DNA from: a virus
IMG/VR virus record: IMGVR_UViG_3300008450_007695
Span: 1 to 43,797 of that record
Strand: one strand, 5' to 3'
Length of the DNA stretch: 43,797 bases
Position numbers and translations under genes: made by a program. The notes beneath the pieces are model-generated. The model was not told the DNA's origin. It made no database searches and was given only the letters and a program-made list of their open reading frames with translations. How positions within the stretch are numbered: position 1 is the first letter of the stretch; each line of letters begins with the position of its first letter. Positions 43,101 through 43,797 of the stretch are shown one piece after another.

Positions 43101-43797
43101 AAACCTGTATAAGGTTCGATAATGCCTGATGGTCTACCTGCTTTTACTAAACCATTTCGATAAGGATTTCCAAAAGGAAATACACTTCCTACTTCTCCAT
43201 GCAATCCTAAACCTGTTGACGGAGCATACTCTCCACCAAATTCAATACGTGGCATAGCGCTTTCAAAAATAGCGCCGCCTCCAACTTCTTGTCCTCCTTT
43301 AACAACTTTACCTTGCCAACCTATTTTACCTCCTGCTATAATATTTTGAGCATTAGGAGCTCCTCCGAGTAAAGCATCTTTGTTATTAGTAATATTTGTG
43401 ATACTATTCTGATAAGCCTGTTCTTCAGGACTTAATGTAGTATTAAATGGTATACTTGGATTATACTGTTGCCCTGCATAGGCACTAGCATAAAATCCTG
43501 GAGCCTTTTTGCCTAAACCAGAATCTGTCTCAATACCTGCAATATAACCAGGCTTAAAGTTTCCTACTAATGCATTAGTATAAAAGGGACTAGCATAAAC
43601 ATTAGCTGTTGGATTTTTCTTATAAAATTTTTCCATAAGATCCTCAATAGGACCCCCTTCAGCGTAAGTTTGAATATTAGAAGCTTTAAAACTACTCATC
43701 TTACCACCATGACTCATTTGATTTTTAATCTTTTTTTCTTGTGCTAACATTTCTTTTGTAGGTTTCTTTCCAGAACCTGCATTAGCACGAATATTAT
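40148..43797 (-). CDS. Gly/Met-repeat virion protein with beta-barrel-like region and EF-hand loop (5' end outside window)
   Basis: From the first in-window ATG (43750) the protein has 1200 residues, but the frame stays open to the window edge (residues NIRANAGSGKKPTKE before that Met), so the start is outside. Numbering here begins at that Met. Features: beta-strand-rich region 138-320 (GWGIRAEGEYRP, FYGKAALTGGFGA, RPHVSGEVGIRFPL); repeats MGGHMYSMGG and MGGKMYNMGGHMYGAGGG near 460 and 660; a conserved-looking NPLGGIPQGFAQDGKLNLVEQGE stretch (491-513); Gln/Met-rich linker 585-655; an EF-hand-type loop D900-x-D902-x-D904-G with D908 and D911; and a C-terminal coiled coil. The repeat and NPLGGIPQG elements are familiar from crAss-like virion proteins. 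Likely a cargo or ejection protein. Confidence 0.7.
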   Translation of the reverse strand, partial: NIRANAGSGKKPTKEMLAQEKKIKNQMSHGGKMSSFKASNIQTYAEGGPIEDLMEKFYKKNPTANVYASPFYTNALVGNFKPGYIAGIETDSGLGKKAPGFYASAYAGQQYNPSIPFNTTLSPEEQAYQNSITNITNNKDALLGGAPNAQNIIAGGKIGWQGKVVKGGQEVGGGAIFESAMPRIEFGGEYAPSTGLGLHGEVGSVFPFGNPYRNGLVKAGRPSGIIEPYTGFTLNSTKGAKLGWGIRAEGEYRPKAFKDFPMSFYGKAALTGGFGAASKNAANISNTIGQDPNYDPNQNSNNSTNTTGAGPMDKTLGTMFRPHVSGEVGIRFPLQQIETPHINMPDINMSPLTSFLGRADKGGEENLQIQGGDPYGDFGPKVNASPIDKRWNKNAEDIYVPSTKSGSNVEPIIYDPNDPEGLGENNFKQGGAMNFKSPAAYKAWLAYGHATGEFERTPGNQKVSIGGKAHNVKHAMGGHMYSMGGRAFADGGQLTEFNEGGSHEINPLGGIPQGFAQDGKLNLVEQGETKLNAADYIFSDEIKVSKETATLYDLPKGDIGKTFADISKKLNRPNSRRENDTIEQVAIQRDLENLMQAQEQQKESEKQAAVAEMQSKYPDLQIVDQAAMADQQAMADEMAMQQQQQMAPPAGMPQEIDPAMMQQMQQQGIMSMGGKMYNMGGHMYGAGGGMMALRGIGSALYGIGEGVLDAATFGTTDNLTDKGYEKLSQIGDVDERQAGRLDAARGFGNAAGALGSAVLTGGATTKSAISEGVEGLASGVAALPGTGEKTDKVAQGVGQLGSMYGTFFGGSPDKKVIPEGALEGSKAAAKLMNAPQNPFITKAMNVAGNFMAQGGYLGAPTTGMFTNQFAEGSSLDPITGPKATFNIQGVPVSLTIEEALNNPIILQSFMPEGADADGDGKFDSQDIEMAKAALEEHYASLSNPIDVSTTEVVAEEGDDTDLLEVEKLAQEDEAIMNAAASNGLVKPEGMSDDEWASELRKMLTKMDKKTGLESIEQNPILAGVSALPALYNIGRGLFGKVNQLDVSDYQSRAKISPYEMNVDPQLAAVRSAYGTAMQAAKNAAPGAGSYLATLGNMANMRQQAIRDIYAQKENFDKAQKMEADKFNAQVESNNMTQDLAIQQYNDQALSARQNMLAAGLTQASEIAQGLSSTDLQEKYLQTIAPDYAGNFRYISIADKLNAAAAARRANKGKNS
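41018..41053 (-). other. EF-hand/dockerin-type calcium-binding loop (within the 40148-43797 gene)
   Basis: Codons for residues 900-911 encode DADGDGKFDSQD: acids at loop positions 1, 3, 5, 9 and 12, Gly at 6, Phe at 8, followed by a helix (IEMAKAALEEHY). This meets the EF-hand pattern except that position 12 is Asp, as in many dockerin-type loops. Confidence 0.65.

Noticed and set aside
20396-43797. Stop-codon reassignment, known in some crAss-like phages
   Set aside because: The giant frames run to TAA stops without internal TAG or TGA, and TAG and TGA are used as normal ends elsewhere (for example 914-916, 4193-4195, 20347-20349).
1-43797. CRISPR array, integrase, transposase, rRNA or tRNA
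   Set aside because: No regularly spaced direct repeats, recombinase motifs or tRNA/rRNA signatures were seen on reading both strands.

Overview
The window looks like a little under half of the genome of a crAss-like phage (order Crassvirales), a podovirus-type phage of Bacteroidota hosts. Four things point there. A family A DNA polymerase, SF2 and DnaB-like helicases and a DnaG-like primase form a dense plus-strand replication block. A minus-strand block carries giant virion 'cargo' proteins. One of these has an RNA polymerase beta-prime-type active site (DFDVD), with a typical beta-prime 'R-x-P-T' segment just upstream. The DNA is AT-rich, has no Shine-Dalgarno sequences, and has two candidate promoters of Bacteroidota type (TTG, 20 nt, TAnnTTTA). 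No tRNA, CRISPR array, integrase or insertion sequence was seen.

Plus strand, 1-20349. The left edge holds the 3' part of a spore-photoproduct-lyase-family radical SAM gene and three very small proteins. A control region (916-1030) leads into the replication and recombination operon: DNA polymerase A, SF2 helicase, DnaB-like helicase, a Sak4-like RecA-fold ATPase, two abundant-type acidic-tailed proteins (one probably the ssDNA-binding protein), DnaG-like primase, a metallopeptidase-VWA protein with its MoxR-type AAA+ partner, a RusA-like resolvase and a PD-(D/E)XK exonuclease. A structured gap (15248-15423) separates this from a run of small, overlapping accessory genes (15.4-20.35 kb): zinc-ribbon proteins, single-span membrane peptides, a catalytically altered uracil-DNA glycosylase homologue, a MazG/PRA-PH-like nucleotide pyrophosphohydrolase and an Nmad1/DUF1599-like protein. 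A bidirectional terminator at 20334-20361 ends this strand.

Minus strand, 43797-20396, transcribed right to left. Six genes lie almost without gaps: a 1200+ residue Gly/Met-repeat protein (partial), an 859-residue cargo-type protein, a 2702-residue protein whose N-terminus looks membrane-active and whose C-terminus is probably the beta-like half of the virion RNA polymerase, a 158-residue ferritin, the 1509-residue beta-prime-like RNA polymerase protein with a C-terminal zincin domain, and a 1335-residue protein with membrane-seeking segments. This fits the crAss-phage plan in which a virion-packaged RNA polymerase enters the cell with ejection proteins and transcribes early genes.

The most unusual point is an apparently intact ferritin, with all ferroxidase ligands and the C-terminal E-helix motif, translationally coupled between the two halves of the split RNA polymerase. 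Other items worth attention are a 63-nt, 22-bp hairpin inside a coding gene, a beta-barrel-like region plus an EF-hand loop in the repeat protein, the metallopeptidase-VWA/MoxR pair, and several enzymes with changed catalytic residues.
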